Assembly (NCBI GenBank): GCA_963732405.1
Contig: CAVSZG010000005.1
Coordinates: forward strand, 62,001-126,000
Direction of reading: 5' to 3'
Source: JAUIAI01 sp963732405
GTDB taxonomy: Bacteria > Pseudomonadota > Gammaproteobacteria > Burkholderiales > Burkholderiaceae_E
DNA length: 64,000 nt
In this document: positions 45,249 to 53,825 of the stretch, one piece after another
How the letters are laid out: the number at the start of each line of letters is the position of its first letter
Numbering within the stretch: position 1 is the stretch's first letter
The notes under the pieces: generated by a model
What the model was told of the DNA's origin: nothing
Seen by the model: the letters and a program-made list of their open reading frames with translations, nothing else
The model's database searches: none
Made by a program: the position numbers and the translations under genes

Positions 45249-45320
45249 GGTTTTCAACCAGCCTTAAATTGGTCAATCGACGATTCTAACAGGGTCGCGG
45301 GCACTGCCGCGACCAACGGA

Positions 45321-45908
45321 TCATTTTTTTCCGAGCCTGGTGGCGAGATCGGCGAACGGAAACTGTCGATCGGCAGACCCGCCGGATTCGGACGCCGCAT
45401 CGTCCGATACCTGCCCGCCGGGCAATTCGCCACGGCCGGGTTGAATCGGGCAGCGGTCGTGCTCCGGAAAGGCGGGTAGCGCCATGATCAACTCATCCTG
45501 GAGCAGATCGACCAGGTCGAAGTGCTGATCGGCCGCCACCACATCGTGGTCATCAGCCGATTCGTCCAGCGCCGCCGCCTGCGCCTCATCGGCGACCAGT
45601 CGCAGCCGAGTGGCCAGAGTCACCGGCAGCGTCACCGGCTCGGCGCACTGGCTGCAAGGGACGGACAATGCCGCCTGAGCGTCCAGGTCCAGCCAATACT
45701 GGGTTGCATCGCCGGCCATCTGGCGTGTCGAGAATTGCGCCCGCCAGTCCACCGCACCGTCCGTGTCGATCAGCGCCGAGGCCAGCCTGTCGAGATCGGC
45801 CGTCGCGGTCGGACCGACGAGGACGGCGCCGCGGCGGGCCAGTGCATACGGATCGATGTCATGCAGGCGGGTCGGCTGGCGAATCATGCCGGGCTTGTCG
45901 GATGGCAT
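45321..45908 (-). CDS. yceD: YceD (DUF177) family protein
   Basis: 195 residues. The family signature is present: a Cys pair in LSVPCSQCAEPVTLPV and the region FDLVDLLQDELIMALPAFPE, followed by HDRC. YceD is always next to rpmF, and in plants and bacteria relatives are linked to 23S rRNA maturation. The exact role is unsettled. The start at 45908 is uncertain, since Met8 is an alternative and neither has a strong ribosome binding site. It is transcribed towards rpmF and divergently from yceF. Confidence 0.9.
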   Translation of the reverse strand: MPSDKPGMIRQPTRLHDIDPYALARRGAVLVGPTATADLDRLASALIDTDGAVDWRAQFSTRQMAGDATQYWLDLDAQAALSVPCSQCAEPVTLPVTLATRLRLVADEAQAAALDESADDHDVVAADQHFDLVDLLQDELIMALPAFPEHDRCPIQPGRGELPGGQVSDDAASESGGSADRQFPFADLATRLGKK

Positions 45909-45977
45909 CGGTCGGGACCGGGTGGCAGTTCAGGGGGCGCGCCGACAGGTCGGCGCGGCAGGTCAGCGGTGATCCTT

Positions 45978-46006
45978 ATCATAACGGGTCACCATCCGGG
46001 CCTGCG
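45978..46006 (-). promoter_or_regulatory. Candidate promoter of the yceD-rpmF-plsX-fab operon
   Basis: On the minus strand a TATGAT -10 box lies at 45978-45983. With a 17-base spacer the -35 position (46001-46006, CGCAGG) falls inside the 8-bp tandem repeat array and does not resemble consensus. The call rests on the -10 alone, and an activator or alternative start is possible. Confidence 0.3.
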
Positions 46007-46076
46007 GGCCTGCGGGCCTGCGGGCCTGCGGGCCTGCGGGCCTGCGGGCCTGCGGGCCTACGGGCCTACGGGCCTG
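45997..46076. repeat. 8-bp tandem repeat, 10 copies (CGGGCCTG)
   Basis: Ten head-to-tail copies of an 8-base unit: eight CGGGCCTG and two CGGGCCTA (copies 8 and 9). The array sits between divergent yceD (start 88 bases away) and yceF (start 94 bases away). A unit length not divisible by three and near-perfect identity mark it as a likely variable-number repeat formed by slippage. Open frames crossing it are low-complexity and unsupported. Confidence 0.95.
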
Positions 46077-46170
46077 CTCATGCCCGGCCCCGGGCCGTCG
46101 TCGGGGCCCCCGCCGTTCGGCGGGTCGATAATGTCCGCCACACCACCCTCTCGTCCGAAGGACCCATGCC

Positions 46171-46800
46171 ATGCTCGTGCTCGCTTCGACCTCACGCTAC
46201 CGACACGAGTTGCTGGGCCGGTTGCGGTTGCCGATGCGCGCCCTCGCCCCCGATGTCGACGAGACCCCTCGCCCTGGAGAGGCGCCCTTGCAACTGGCCA
46301 TCCGGCTGGCCGCCGACAAGGCCAGGCGGGTGCGGGAACGGCTGCTTGCTGGCGAGGCGGACCCTGCGGATCGCCTGGTGATCGGATCGGACCAGGTCGC
46401 CACGCTGGACGGACGCAACCCGATCGGCAAACCGGGTAGTCATGAAAACGCCGTGCAGCAACTGCGTGCCCAGTCGGGACGCCGGGTGGCCTTTCATACT
46501 GCCGTCACCGTGATCGAACTGTCGGGCGGCCGGGAGCGTTCGGCCCAGGTCACCACCCAGGTGGTGTTTCGCCCGCTCGATGACCGCCAGATCGAGGCTT
46601 ATCTGCTGGCCGAAACGCCCTACGACTGTGCCGGGGCAGCCAAGAGCGAAGGGCTGGGCATCGCGCTGCTCGAGGCCATCGAGGGGCCCGATCCCACGGC
46701 GCTGATCGGTCTGCCCCTGATTGCCCTGTCACGACTGCTCGCAATGGCCGGTTGTGAGCCCATCATGGGCGGCGCGACCGGCCCGGCCCGCCACGGATGA
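46171..46800 (+). CDS. yceF: Maf family nucleotide pyrophosphatase (YceF type)
   Basis: 209 residues. The Maf fold motifs are LVLASTSRYRHELLGRLRLP, the catalytic ADRLVIGSDQVATLDG and the later TTQVVFRPLDDRQIEAYL, YDCAGAAKSEGLGIALLEAI. YceF-type enzymes hydrolyse 7-methyl-GTP and other modified nucleotides. Its neighbours yceD and rpmF fit the YceF branch. It is divergent from yceD across the 8-bp repeat and ends one base before the convergent S49 peptidase stop. Confidence 0.93.
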   Translation: MLVLASTSRYRHELLGRLRLPMRALAPDVDETPRPGEAPLQLAIRLAADKARRVRERLLAGEADPADRLVIGSDQVATLDGRNPIGKPGSHENAVQQLRAQSGRRVAFHTAVTVIELSGGRERSAQVTTQVVFRPLDDRQIEAYLLAETPYDCAGAAKSEGLGIALLEAIEGPDPTALIGLPLIALSRLLAMAGCEPIMGGATGPARHG

Positions 46801-47817
46801 TCAGCGCCAGTCCAACCCGCTGAACGCGCTCTGGATCCCGTCGCCGAAGGCGGCACCGGTCGCGGCGCCGAAACGCCTGACCAGGCGCTCGACCAGCGGA
46901 CGACGATCAGTGAAGTCGACGAGCTTCTCGGCCTTGAACCGGTCGCGGGCAATGTCCTGCAATGAGTTCAGGCCATCGGCCAGACCCAGGGACACCGACT
47001 GCTCACCGGTCCAGATCAGACCGCTGAACAGATCGGCCTGTTCCTTCAGGCGATCGCCGCGCCCATCGCGCACGGCAGTGATGAACTGCTGATGAATCTG
47101 CGCGAGAAGGCCCTGGATATGCTCTCGCTGCCGATCAACGACGGGCGAGAACGGATCCAGAAACCCCTTGTTGTCGCCGGCGCTGAACAAGCGTCGCTCG
47201 ACACCCAGCCGGTGCATGGCATCGACGAAACCGAAGCCGTTCATCAGCACGCCGATCGATCCGACCAGGCTGGCCTTGTCCACATGGATTTCATCGGCGG
47301 CCGACGCGATGTAATAACCACCCGACGCGCACATCTCCTCGACCACGGCGATCAGGGGAATGTCCGGGTGGGCTTTTTTCAGGCGTCGCATCTCGCTGTA
47401 GATCAGACCGCTCTGGACCGGCGAGCCGCCCGGACTATTGATGCGCAAGGCCACGCCGGCGGTATTGGTGTCCTTGAACGCGGCACGCAGGGCACGGTTC
47501 ACGGTCTCGGCGCTGTTCTCCTGCCCGGCCATGATGGCACCATTGATCTCGACCAGGGCGGTGTGCTTGCCTGAGGTGGCCGGGTCACTGTCGGCAAGCC
47601 TGGCATTAAACGCCCACCAGGTGACCGCTGCCACCCAGGCGAGCAGCAGCAGCCGGAAAAAAATGGTCCAGCGGCGCGCCCGCCGCCGTTCCTCGACCAG
47701 CGACAAGGCGAGCTTTTCGAGCACGGAGCGCTCCCACCCGGCCTGACCGGCTGCGGCGGGAACGGGTGACGCCATGCGCGTCGCCGGGGTCGGCGGGTCG
47801 GTGATGAAGTCGGCCAT
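46801..47817 (-). CDS. sppA: Signal peptide peptidase SppA-like, S49 family
   Basis: 338 residues, single N-terminal membrane anchor (TIFFRLLLLAWVAAVTWWAF, about 52-71) with the catalytic part in the periplasm. Motifs are RINSPGGSPVQSGLIYSEMR, the nucleophile Ser in VVEEMCASGGYYIASAA, and the Lys of the Ser-Lys dyad in VDKASLVGSIGVLMNGFG. It is of the short (about 36 kDa) SppA form that degrades cleaved signal peptides in the membrane. GAGG nine bases before the ATG supports the start. It lies 35 bases after the Rieske gene. Confidence 0.93.
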   Translation of the reverse strand: MADFITDPPTPATRMASPVPAAAGQAGWERSVLEKLALSLVEERRRARRWTIFFRLLLLAWVAAVTWWAFNARLADSDPATSGKHTALVEINGAIMAGQENSAETVNRALRAAFKDTNTAGVALRINSPGGSPVQSGLIYSEMRRLKKAHPDIPLIAVVEEMCASGGYYIASAADEIHVDKASLVGSIGVLMNGFGFVDAMHRLGVERRLFSAGDNKGFLDPFSPVVDRQREHIQGLLAQIHQQFITAVRDGRGDRLKEQADLFSGLIWTGEQSVSLGLADGLNSLQDIARDRFKAEKLVDFTDRRPLVERLVRRFGAATGAAFGDGIQSAFSGLDWR

Positions 47818-47852
47818 GAAAACAGTCCTCGGTGTTGTGTTTCAATCGGCAA

Positions 47853-48218
47853 TCAGGCACGAACCGCGGGCGCACTGACCCAGATCCGGCCCTCGGCTTC
47901 GCGGCAGGGCAGTCGAACCAGCCCTCGGCCCGCGCACGGGCCCGCCATGCAATGGCCGGACTCGGGAGCATAGAGCGCGCCGTGGGTCGCGCAGACCAGG
48001 TAGGTCGCCTGCGTATCGAAGAAACTGCCCTCGAGCCAGTCCAATTCGATCGGCACATGGCCGCAGCGATTCAGATAGGCGTGCGCAGTCCCGGCATAAC
48101 GGATCACGAAGGCCGGTTCGGGGGGCAGACCATCATCGCGCGTCCATTCGAAGCGCACGCCCTGTTCGCCGTCGAGCAACTCGTCGGACCCACAGACGGC
48201 AATCCAGACACCGCTCAC
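47853..48218 (-). CDS. Rieske [2Fe-2S] domain protein
   Basis: 121 residues, no signal peptide. The two cluster-binding motifs are CGH (AYLNRCGHVPIELD) and CATHGALY. This is a small soluble Rieske ferredoxin-like protein, not an oxygenase subunit. The start is GTG, overlapping the stop of the phosphatase gene by four bases (GTGA). The same gene sits between the HAD phosphatase and the S49 peptidase in many Burkholderiales, where its electron partner is unknown. Confidence 0.88.
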   Translation of the reverse strand: MSGVWIAVCGSDELLDGEQGVRFEWTRDDGLPPEPAFVIRYAGTAHAYLNRCGHVPIELDWLEGSFFDTQATYLVCATHGALYAPESGHCMAGPCAGRGLVRLPCREAEGRIWVSAPAVRA

Positions 48219-48901
48219 CGCGAAGCGCCCAACAGGCGGTTCAGTTCGTCGTGCAACTGAGACGCCGAATCCACCATGGCGATGGTCGGCTCCTGCAGCA
48301 GGGCGGCACGCGGATGGGCGCCATAGGTGACCGCGATGGCCCGGGTGCCAGCGGCTCTGGCCATGGCCAGGTCATGGGTGGTATCGCCGATCATGACGGT
48401 GCGTTCGGGCCGGGCGCCCAGTTCTCCCATCAGGTCGCGAAGCATCCAGGGATCCGGTTTGGCCAGGCCGTCATCCGCGCAGCGGGTACCGGCAAAGTGA
48501 TGGCGCCAGCGGATTGCATCGAGCGCACGCTCGAGTCCCGACCGTGACTTGCCAGTCGCAATCGCCAGTGGTACCGGCCCTTGGCTCAGGGCCTCCAACA
48601 TGGCCACCACGCCGTCGAAGGGAATCAGATCAGGATCCCTGGATTGATGATGCACCCGATATCGCTCGCCGAACTCCGCATAACGATCACGCGGCAAATC
48701 GGGCACGCAATGGCGCAATGCTGCAGCCAGGCCCATGCCGATCACATGGGCAGCCTGTTCGCGGGTCGGGATCGTCAGCCTGAGATCGGCGGCCGCGCTG
48801 CGGATCGACTCGGCAATGGCGGCGGTGGAGTCCATCAGAGTGCCATCCCAGTCGAACACGATCAGGTCGAGGCCGGGGGGCGGGATCAAGGGTTCAGACA
48901 T
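48215..48901 (-). CDS. HAD superfamily hydrolase (phosphoglycolate phosphatase-like)
   Basis: 228 residues. HAD motif I is LIVFDWDGTLMDSTAAIAES, motif II the Thr in LAIATGKSRSGLERALD, motif III the Lys in DDGLAKPDPWML, and motif IV MIGDTTHDLAMARAAG. It has the helical cap of the Gph-like subfamily. The substrate is not certain. The start at 48901 overlaps rluC by eight bases, and ATG 48913 is an alternative. Neighbouring rluC is the usual genomic companion. Confidence 0.9.
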   Translation of the reverse strand: MSEPLIPPPGLDLIVFDWDGTLMDSTAAIAESIRSAAADLRLTIPTREQAAHVIGMGLAAALRHCVPDLPRDRYAEFGERYRVHHQSRDPDLIPFDGVVAMLEALSQGPVPLAIATGKSRSGLERALDAIRWRHHFAGTRCADDGLAKPDPWMLRDLMGELGARPERTVMIGDTTHDLAMARAAGTRAIAVTYGAHPRAALLQEPTIAMVDSASQLHDELNRLLGASR

Positions 48902-49901
48902 CGGCTCGGCCATGAGCACAGGCCGCAGGCGCGACCGGTTCGTCAAACAGTGAGGCAAAGGTTTGGGGCCAGCTCGAGCGCAGCCTGAGCCGGGTACCGG
49001 AGAGCGGATGCACCAGGCTGAGCTCGCGCGCGTGAAGAAACATGCCAGGCGCCCCTGCCGCGGCGGCAAGCCGATTGGATTCGAAACGGCCATATCGGGA
49101 ATCGCCCAATATGGGCCAGTCATGGGCCGCCAGGTGGACGCGGATCTGATGGGTGCGTCCGGTACCCAGCCGCAGACCGACCAGACTGAGGCTACCCAGG
49201 GTCGGATGGGCCATACGGCGAAGGCCGGTCACCGTCGTGATCGCCTCCTTGCCGTCGGGGTCGACCACCACCACCCGCTCGCCAGCAGGCCCCACCGTGC
49301 GACGCAACGCCAGGCGGATCGTGCGATCACGGGCCGGCACCGAGCCCAACACGATCGCAACATATCGCTTTTCAACATAATTACTACGCAACATATCGTG
49401 AATCGCGACCAACGTGCGGCGCGTCTTGGCCACCATCAAAAGTCCCGATGTATCGCGATCCAGGCGGTGCACGAGTTCCAGGAATCGTGCCTGAGGTCGG
49501 GCCGCCCGCAGCTGTTCGATGACCCCGGACGAAATGCCGCTTCCCCCATGGACTGCCGTACCGGCCGGCTTATCAATGACCAGCAAGCCCTCATCCTCGT
49601 GCACCACGGGCAACTGGCCGCCCTGCCCGGCCAATGCACGCTGGCGCATGCCGCCAGCGACCGGATCGGCCGTCACCGGTGTTTTCATGCGCACCGGCGG
49701 TACCCGGACCTGGTCGTCCAGAACCAGCCGAGTGTCCGCCCTCGCGCGCCGCCCGTTGACCCTGACCTGGCCGCTGCGGATGAGCTGATACACATGGCTC
49801 TTGGGCACGCCTCGCAGCATCCGGGACAGAAAATTGTCCAGGCGCTGACCATCCGTCCGGTCGTCGATCTGTTCGGTCCGCGCTGTTGGTTGTGGCACCA
49901 C
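48894..49901 (-). CDS. rluC: 23S rRNA pseudouridine(955/2504/2580) synthase
   Basis: 335 residues. The N-terminal S4 RNA-binding domain has QRLDNFLSRMLRGVPKSHVY, and the catalytic domain has the RluA-family motif LVHRLDRDTSGLLMVAKTRR with the catalytic Asp. RluC modifies three uridines of 23S rRNA. It starts with GTG at 49901, or the next codon, also GTG, after GGAG nine bases upstream. The divergent partner is rne, as in Escherichia coli and Burkholderiales. Confidence 0.95.
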   Translation of the reverse strand: MVPQPTARTEQIDDRTDGQRLDNFLSRMLRGVPKSHVYQLIRSGQVRVNGRRARADTRLVLDDQVRVPPVRMKTPVTADPVAGGMRQRALAGQGGQLPVVHEDEGLLVIDKPAGTAVHGGSGISSGVIEQLRAARPQARFLELVHRLDRDTSGLLMVAKTRRTLVAIHDMLRSNYVEKRYVAIVLGSVPARDRTIRLALRRTVGPAGERVVVVDPDGKEAITTVTGLRRMAHPTLGSLSLVGLRLGTGRTHQIRVHLAAHDWPILGDSRYGRFESNRLAAAAGAPGMFLHARELSLVHPLSGTRLRLRSSWPQTFASLFDEPVAPAACAHGRADV

Positions 49902-49977
49902 TGATGAACTCCGGGATTCGGCGCATCCGGGGATTCGACGCCAGGCAACGGGTCGCCCACCGATCGGACGGCTCAGT

Positions 49978-49986
49978 TGCTATACT
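49978..49986 (+). promoter_or_regulatory. Extended -10 promoter of rne
   Basis: TGCTATACT matches an extended -10 element (TGn plus TATACT). The -35 position 17 bases upstream (CACCGA) is poor, as is common with extended -10 promoters. It points towards rne. Confidence 0.5.
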
Positions 49987-50028
49987 CTCATTGTTTTACG
50001 TTTGAGCACGTTTCGGGTGGCTCCAAAC

Positions 50029-50045
50029 CACGGAAGAGTTCCGTG
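50029..50045 (+). other. Hairpin 1 in the rne leader
   Basis: CACGGAA-gag-TTCCGTG: a perfect 7-bp stem with a 3-base loop, about 40 bases after the proposed transcription start. There is no U-run, so it is not a typical terminator. Confidence 0.5.
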
Positions 50046-50070
50046 AGACTGCCAGCCCGCAATCGCGATG

Positions 50071-50117
50071 CGGTCCGGCGATACGGTCCGGCGATACGGT
50101 CCGGCAATATGGTCCGG
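50071..50117. repeat. 13-bp direct repeats in the rne leader
   Basis: Three full copies of CGGTCCGGCGATA (the third with CAATA) and a partial fourth (TGGTCCGG). The conserved core GGTCCGG is complementary to GCCCGGACCG at 50451-50460, allowing alternative pairing within the leader RNA. Confidence 0.85.
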
Positions 50118-50318
50118 GCCGGATGACCAGTCGCCCGACGCCGCTACCGGGCGACCCTGCCCGCTGTACCGCATCCCGGTTTCGACACGTGCGATCCCAC
50201 CCGACAAAGGTCGCGGCGCGTGGACTTCGACTCCGCGCCAAACGCCCGATGCGGGACCGAACCCAACGCCGCGACCGACCGCGAATTTGTCGGTGTGGAT
50301 AGATACGAGAAAAAGGAT

Positions 50319-50337
50319 GCGCCGCCCGTTGCGGCGC
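50319..50337 (+). other. Hairpin 2 in the rne leader
   Basis: GCGCCGC-ccgtt-GCGGCGC: a perfect, all-GC 7-bp stem with a 5-base loop, preceded by the A-rich single-stranded AGAAAAAGGA. A-rich sequence next to a stem is a typical RNase E cleavage setting. Confidence 0.5.
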
Positions 50338-50574
50338 CCGACAGTTCAGAAAGACCCCGATCCGCTCTCCCTTCATGATCCTGGTTTCCCGACCTCCGAA
50401 GCCCTCCGCCGGCGCACCCTTCGTCCGATCGTACCGATCGGGACGACTGCGCCCGGACCGTGCTGCGGATCGCGAAGCCGGATCGGCCGGTAGCTGATTC
50501 GCCGTTTCTTCGGAACACTCGCTTCATCCGCTGGCCACGCGCAGGCTACGCATCTTGCGCATGGAGTCATCTTC

Positions 50575-53500
50575 ATGAAGCGAATGTTATTCAATGCGAC
50601 GCATGCCGAAGAATTGCGCGTCGCGATTGTCGATGGTCAGAAACTGGTCGATATCGACATCGAAACCGCCGGACGCGAATCCCGCAAAAGTAATATCTAC
50701 AAGGGCGTGATCACCCGGGTGGAGCCCAGCCTGGAGGCCTGTTTTGTCAACTATGGCGAAGAGCGCCATGGCTTTCTGCCATTCAAGGAAATCTCCCGCC
50801 AGTTTTTCAAGCCGGGTGTCGATGCGTCCCGGGCCCGCGTCCAGGATGCGGTCGGCGAAGGCATGGAAGTCATCGTCCAGGTCGACAAGGAAGAACGAGG
50901 CAGCAAGGGCGCGGCCCTGACCACCTTCATCTCGCTGGCCGGTCGTTATCTGGTGCTCATGCCCAACAATCCGCGCGGCGGCGGTGTCTCGCGCCGGGTG
51001 GAAGGCGAGGACCGGCAGGAACTGCGTGAAACCATGGATCAGCTCGAATACCCGAACGGGATGAGTCTGATCGCCCGCACGGCGGGCATAGGCCGGGCCT
51101 CCGAAGAACTTCAGTGGGATCTGAACTACCTGCTGCAACTGTGGACCGCGATCGAGGGCGCCGCCGGTTCGGCCGCCGGCCCCTTCCTGATTTACCAGGA
51201 AAGCAGCCTGGTGATCCGGGCCATTCGCGATTATTTCTCGCCGGATATCGGTGAACTGCTCATCGACACCCAGGACATTTACGAGCAGGCCCGCCAGTTC
51301 ATGGCCCATGTGATGCCCGACATGGAAAACCGGGTCAAGCGTTATGTCGATGACACGCCGCTCTACTCGCGTTTCCAGATCGAACATCAGATCGAAACCG
51401 CCTATTCACGTAACGTGCCTCTGCCCTCGGGCGGCTCGATCGTGATCGATCACACCGAGGCCCTGGTCGCGATCGACGTGAACTCGGCGCGTGCGACCCG
51501 GGGCTCGGATATCGAAGAAACCGCGCTACGCACGAATCTTGAGGCAGCCGACGAAGTGGCCCGCCAGATGCGCCTGCGTGACCTGGGCGGGCTGATCGTG
51601 ATTGACTTCATCGATATGGAGAACAGTCGCAACCAGCGCGAGGTCGAGCAGCGGCTCAAGGATGCCCTGCATATCGATCGGGCACGCGTGCAGGCGGGCA
51701 AGATCAGCCGGTTCGGCCTGATGGAATTGTCGCGCCAGCGGATCCGGCCGGCGCTCAATGAAGGCACGCATATCACCTGTCCGCGTTGCACGGGCACGGG
51801 CGTCATCCGCGATGTCGAGTCGTCGGCACTCCAGGTCCTGCGGGTCATCCAGGAAGAGTCGCTCAAGGAAAACACCGCGGCCATCTATGCCCAGGTGCCT
51901 GTCGAAGTGGCGACCTTCCTGCTCAACGAGAAGCGCGGCGAGATCGCCAAACTCGAGGCCCGCACCCGCGTCGAGATCGTGCTGGTGCCCAACAAGCACA
52001 TCGAGACCCCCCACCACAAGCTTGAGCGACTGCGTCATGATGATGACCGGCTCGCAACCCTGCGCTCGAGCTACGAGGTCGCGGAAGGCCCGGAAAACGA
52101 AGATGCCTACATGGCGCGACGCGCGGAGTCCGCCAAGCCCCGCCAGGAGGCCAAGGTCAAGGGCATCACGCCTGACCAGCCCGCCCCGCTGGCCAGCCCG
52201 CGCCCGGTACCGGCCACCGAAGCGGCCAGTGGTGCCGCGGTGGCGGCAGCATCGGGACCCACACAGAGCGGCGGCATGTTCGAGCGCCTGTTCGGCTGGC
52301 TGCGTGGCAGTTCCTCCTCCCAGACAAGCAAGGCGGCAGCGCCGGCCGCGCCACTGGCCGAAGGCGAGGCCGACGCAACGGCCGCGCGCGGCCGGACAGC
52401 GCGTACCGGTGGCGCGGCAACCCGAGGCGGTCGGTCAGGACGCGGATCGCGAGATGAGGCTGATTCGGGCCGCCGCCGCCGCGGCAGTCGGGGTCCTGCC
52501 GGTGCCGGTGCCGGTGCAGAGGCCGAGGCGGCCAGTCCGCGCAGTCGGGATGAGCGTGCCGAACGCAGCCCGCGCCCGGAGCGTGCCGCGCGAGCGGACC
52601 GACCCGACGGCGAGGCCCGCCGCGGACGCGGCTCACGCGATCGCAACGGTGCAGCCGACCCGGCGCGTCTGGAGAGCCGGGCCGTCGAATCGGTCGATGC
52701 CGATGTGTCGCAGACCGATGCCTCGCCGGTTGTCGCCGATACTCGCGAAGCCCGGGAAGACGGACGGCGTCGGCGTCGGCGGGGTCGTGGTGGCGACGGG
52801 GAGCGCAATGCCGTCAACGGACGCGGCGATGCCGACCTGCCCGAGGACGCCGATGTAACGAATGCAGCCGGCGCAGTCGCGGCGGCCGCCACCGCTGCCG
52901 CGCTCGCGTCCTCAACCATGCCGTCCCAGCCTGTTACCCGGACTGACGGCGAAGATGGCGACAATCTGCGTGATGAGTCGCCCGATGCCCTCGATGCCAG
53001 CACGGTTGAAGGTGACACCGAACCGGCACGGCGCCGTTCGCGGCGCCGCCGTGGTCGTCGTGGTGGCCGCGATGCGGCCGCAGGCGTGGGCGATGCCAAC
53101 GGACTCGATGCCGCCGACGGCGATCCTGACGCCGATGGAAACGTCGTTGGCAACGCGGTCAACGCTTCGGCATCAGCTGTCGAATCGCAGGCCGATGCGT
53201 CCCAGCAATCGGCGCGAGCGCCCGACCCTGCCGTGCAGTGGCCGACCCAACCGGCAAGCGCTGCGGTGGAATCGTCGACCGACATCACCGGCGTTCATCC
53301 GGCGCATCCATCAACCCCGGACCTCGATCGGCCGGCTCCGGCCGAGGTCGCCGTGTCGGCGCAGCAGCACGCGCATCAGGCGGCGGACAAGGTGGCCGAC
53401 GCCGATGTGAACGATGCGTTGGTGCCCGCCCATGACGTCTCGGTCGGGATTCATCCAGCACCGATACCGATGCCCGCCAAAGCGCTGGAAACACCTGAGG

Positions 53501-53784
53501 TGAGAACCGAGTCGTTCGTTCCGATGCCGGCACCAGCGGTTGCACCTGCACCTGAACCGGCAACGGCTCCCGAGACGATCGTCGCGCTGACGCCAGACCT
53601 GGGCGACGTCGTCAAGGAAGCCGGTCTGGAATGGGTTCAGACGGCACCAACCGCGATCGCCGACCCGGCACCGATCGTCCTGGCGCCGCGCGCGCCCCGT
53701 CCACGGCGCGTGAGGGTGCGCAGCAGCCAGCCACCCGCGCCGCTCGAGCAGGTCGAAACGCAGGAATCGCGACCGCCACTCTGA
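50575..53784 (+). CDS. rne: Ribonuclease E
   Basis: 1069 residues, the endonuclease that starts mRNA decay and processes rRNA and tRNA. The N-terminal half has an S1 RNA-binding domain (FVNYGEERHGFLPFKEISRQ, about 36-120), the catalytic Asp pair in VAIDVNSARAT and DLGGLIVIDFIDMENS, and the zinc-link CPRCTGTG near residue 403. Near 568 MFERLFGWLRGSS reads as an amphipathic membrane-targeting helix. The remaining 480 residues are disordered, with Arg-rich blocks (DGRRRRRRGRGGDGE, RRRSRRRRGRRGG) that should bind RNA and degradosome partners, as well as acidic/Ala stretches. The start MKRMLFNATHAEELRVAIVD is typical. Confidence 0.96.
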   Translation: MKRMLFNATHAEELRVAIVDGQKLVDIDIETAGRESRKSNIYKGVITRVEPSLEACFVNYGEERHGFLPFKEISRQFFKPGVDASRARVQDAVGEGMEVIVQVDKEERGSKGAALTTFISLAGRYLVLMPNNPRGGGVSRRVEGEDRQELRETMDQLEYPNGMSLIARTAGIGRASEELQWDLNYLLQLWTAIEGAAGSAAGPFLIYQESSLVIRAIRDYFSPDIGELLIDTQDIYEQARQFMAHVMPDMENRVKRYVDDTPLYSRFQIEHQIETAYSRNVPLPSGGSIVIDHTEALVAIDVNSARATRGSDIEETALRTNLEAADEVARQMRLRDLGGLIVIDFIDMENSRNQREVEQRLKDALHIDRARVQAGKISRFGLMELSRQRIRPALNEGTHITCPRCTGTGVIRDVESSALQVLRVIQEESLKENTAAIYAQVPVEVATFLLNEKRGEIAKLEARTRVEIVLVPNKHIETPHHKLERLRHDDDRLATLRSSYEVAEGPENEDAYMARRAESAKPRQEAKVKGITPDQPAPLASPRPVPATEAASGAAVAAASGPTQSGGMFERLFGWLRGSSSSQTSKAAAPAAPLAEGEADATAARGRTARTGGAATRGGRSGRGSRDEADSGRRRRGSRGPAGAGAGAEAEAASPRSRDERAERSPRPERAARADRPDGEARRGRGSRDRNGAADPARLESRAVESVDADVSQTDASPVVADTREAREDGRRRRRRGRGGDGERNAVNGRGDADLPEDADVTNAAGAVAAAATAAALASSTMPSQPVTRTDGEDGDNLRDESPDALDASTVEGDTEPARRRSRRRRGRRGGRDAAAGVGDANGLDAADGDPDADGNVVGNAVNASASAVESQADASQQSARAPDPAVQWPTQPASAAVESSTDITGVHPAHPSTPDLDRPAPAEVAVSAQQHAHQAADKVADADVNDALVPAHDVSVGIHPAPIPMPAKALETPEVRTESFVPMPAPAVAPAPEPATAPETIVALTPDLGDVVKEAGLEWVQTAPTAIADPAPIVLAPRAPRPRRVRVRSSQPPAPLEQVETQESRPPL

Positions 53785-53799
53785 CGGATCCCCCTGTAA

Positions 53800-53825
53800 C
53801 GGGCAGGCCGGTGACGGTCTGCCCG
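53800..53825. terminator. Strong GNRA-capped hairpin after rne
   Basis: CGGGCAGGCCG-gtga-CGGTCTGCCCG: 11 base pairs including one G-T, closed by a GTGA tetraloop, 15 bases after the rne stop. It lacks a T-run, so it may end the rne mRNA with Rho help, protect its 3' end, or partly separate rne from moaA. Confidence 0.55.

Larger units (their letters stand above)
49905..50574. other. Long rluC-rne intergenic region carrying the rne leader
   Basis: 670 bases with no supportable gene. Besides a promoter at 49978-49986 it contains two strong hairpins (50029-50045 and 50319-50337), 13-base direct repeats (50071-50117) and an 8-base complement of the repeat core (CCGGACCG, 50453-50460). If transcription starts near 49993 the rne leader is about 580 bases. 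Long structured leaders through which RNase E controls its own mRNA are known in Escherichia coli. A similar role here is inferred. Confidence 0.55.

Noticed and set aside
45997..46076. CRISPR-like array
   Set aside because: The units are 8 bases, directly adjacent and without spacers, so it is a simple tandem repeat.
46082..46124. GC-rich hairpins (for example CCCGCC-gttc-GGCGGG) as a terminator before yceF
   Set aside because: There is no T-run, no gene ends here, and such short GC stems are common at this base composition.
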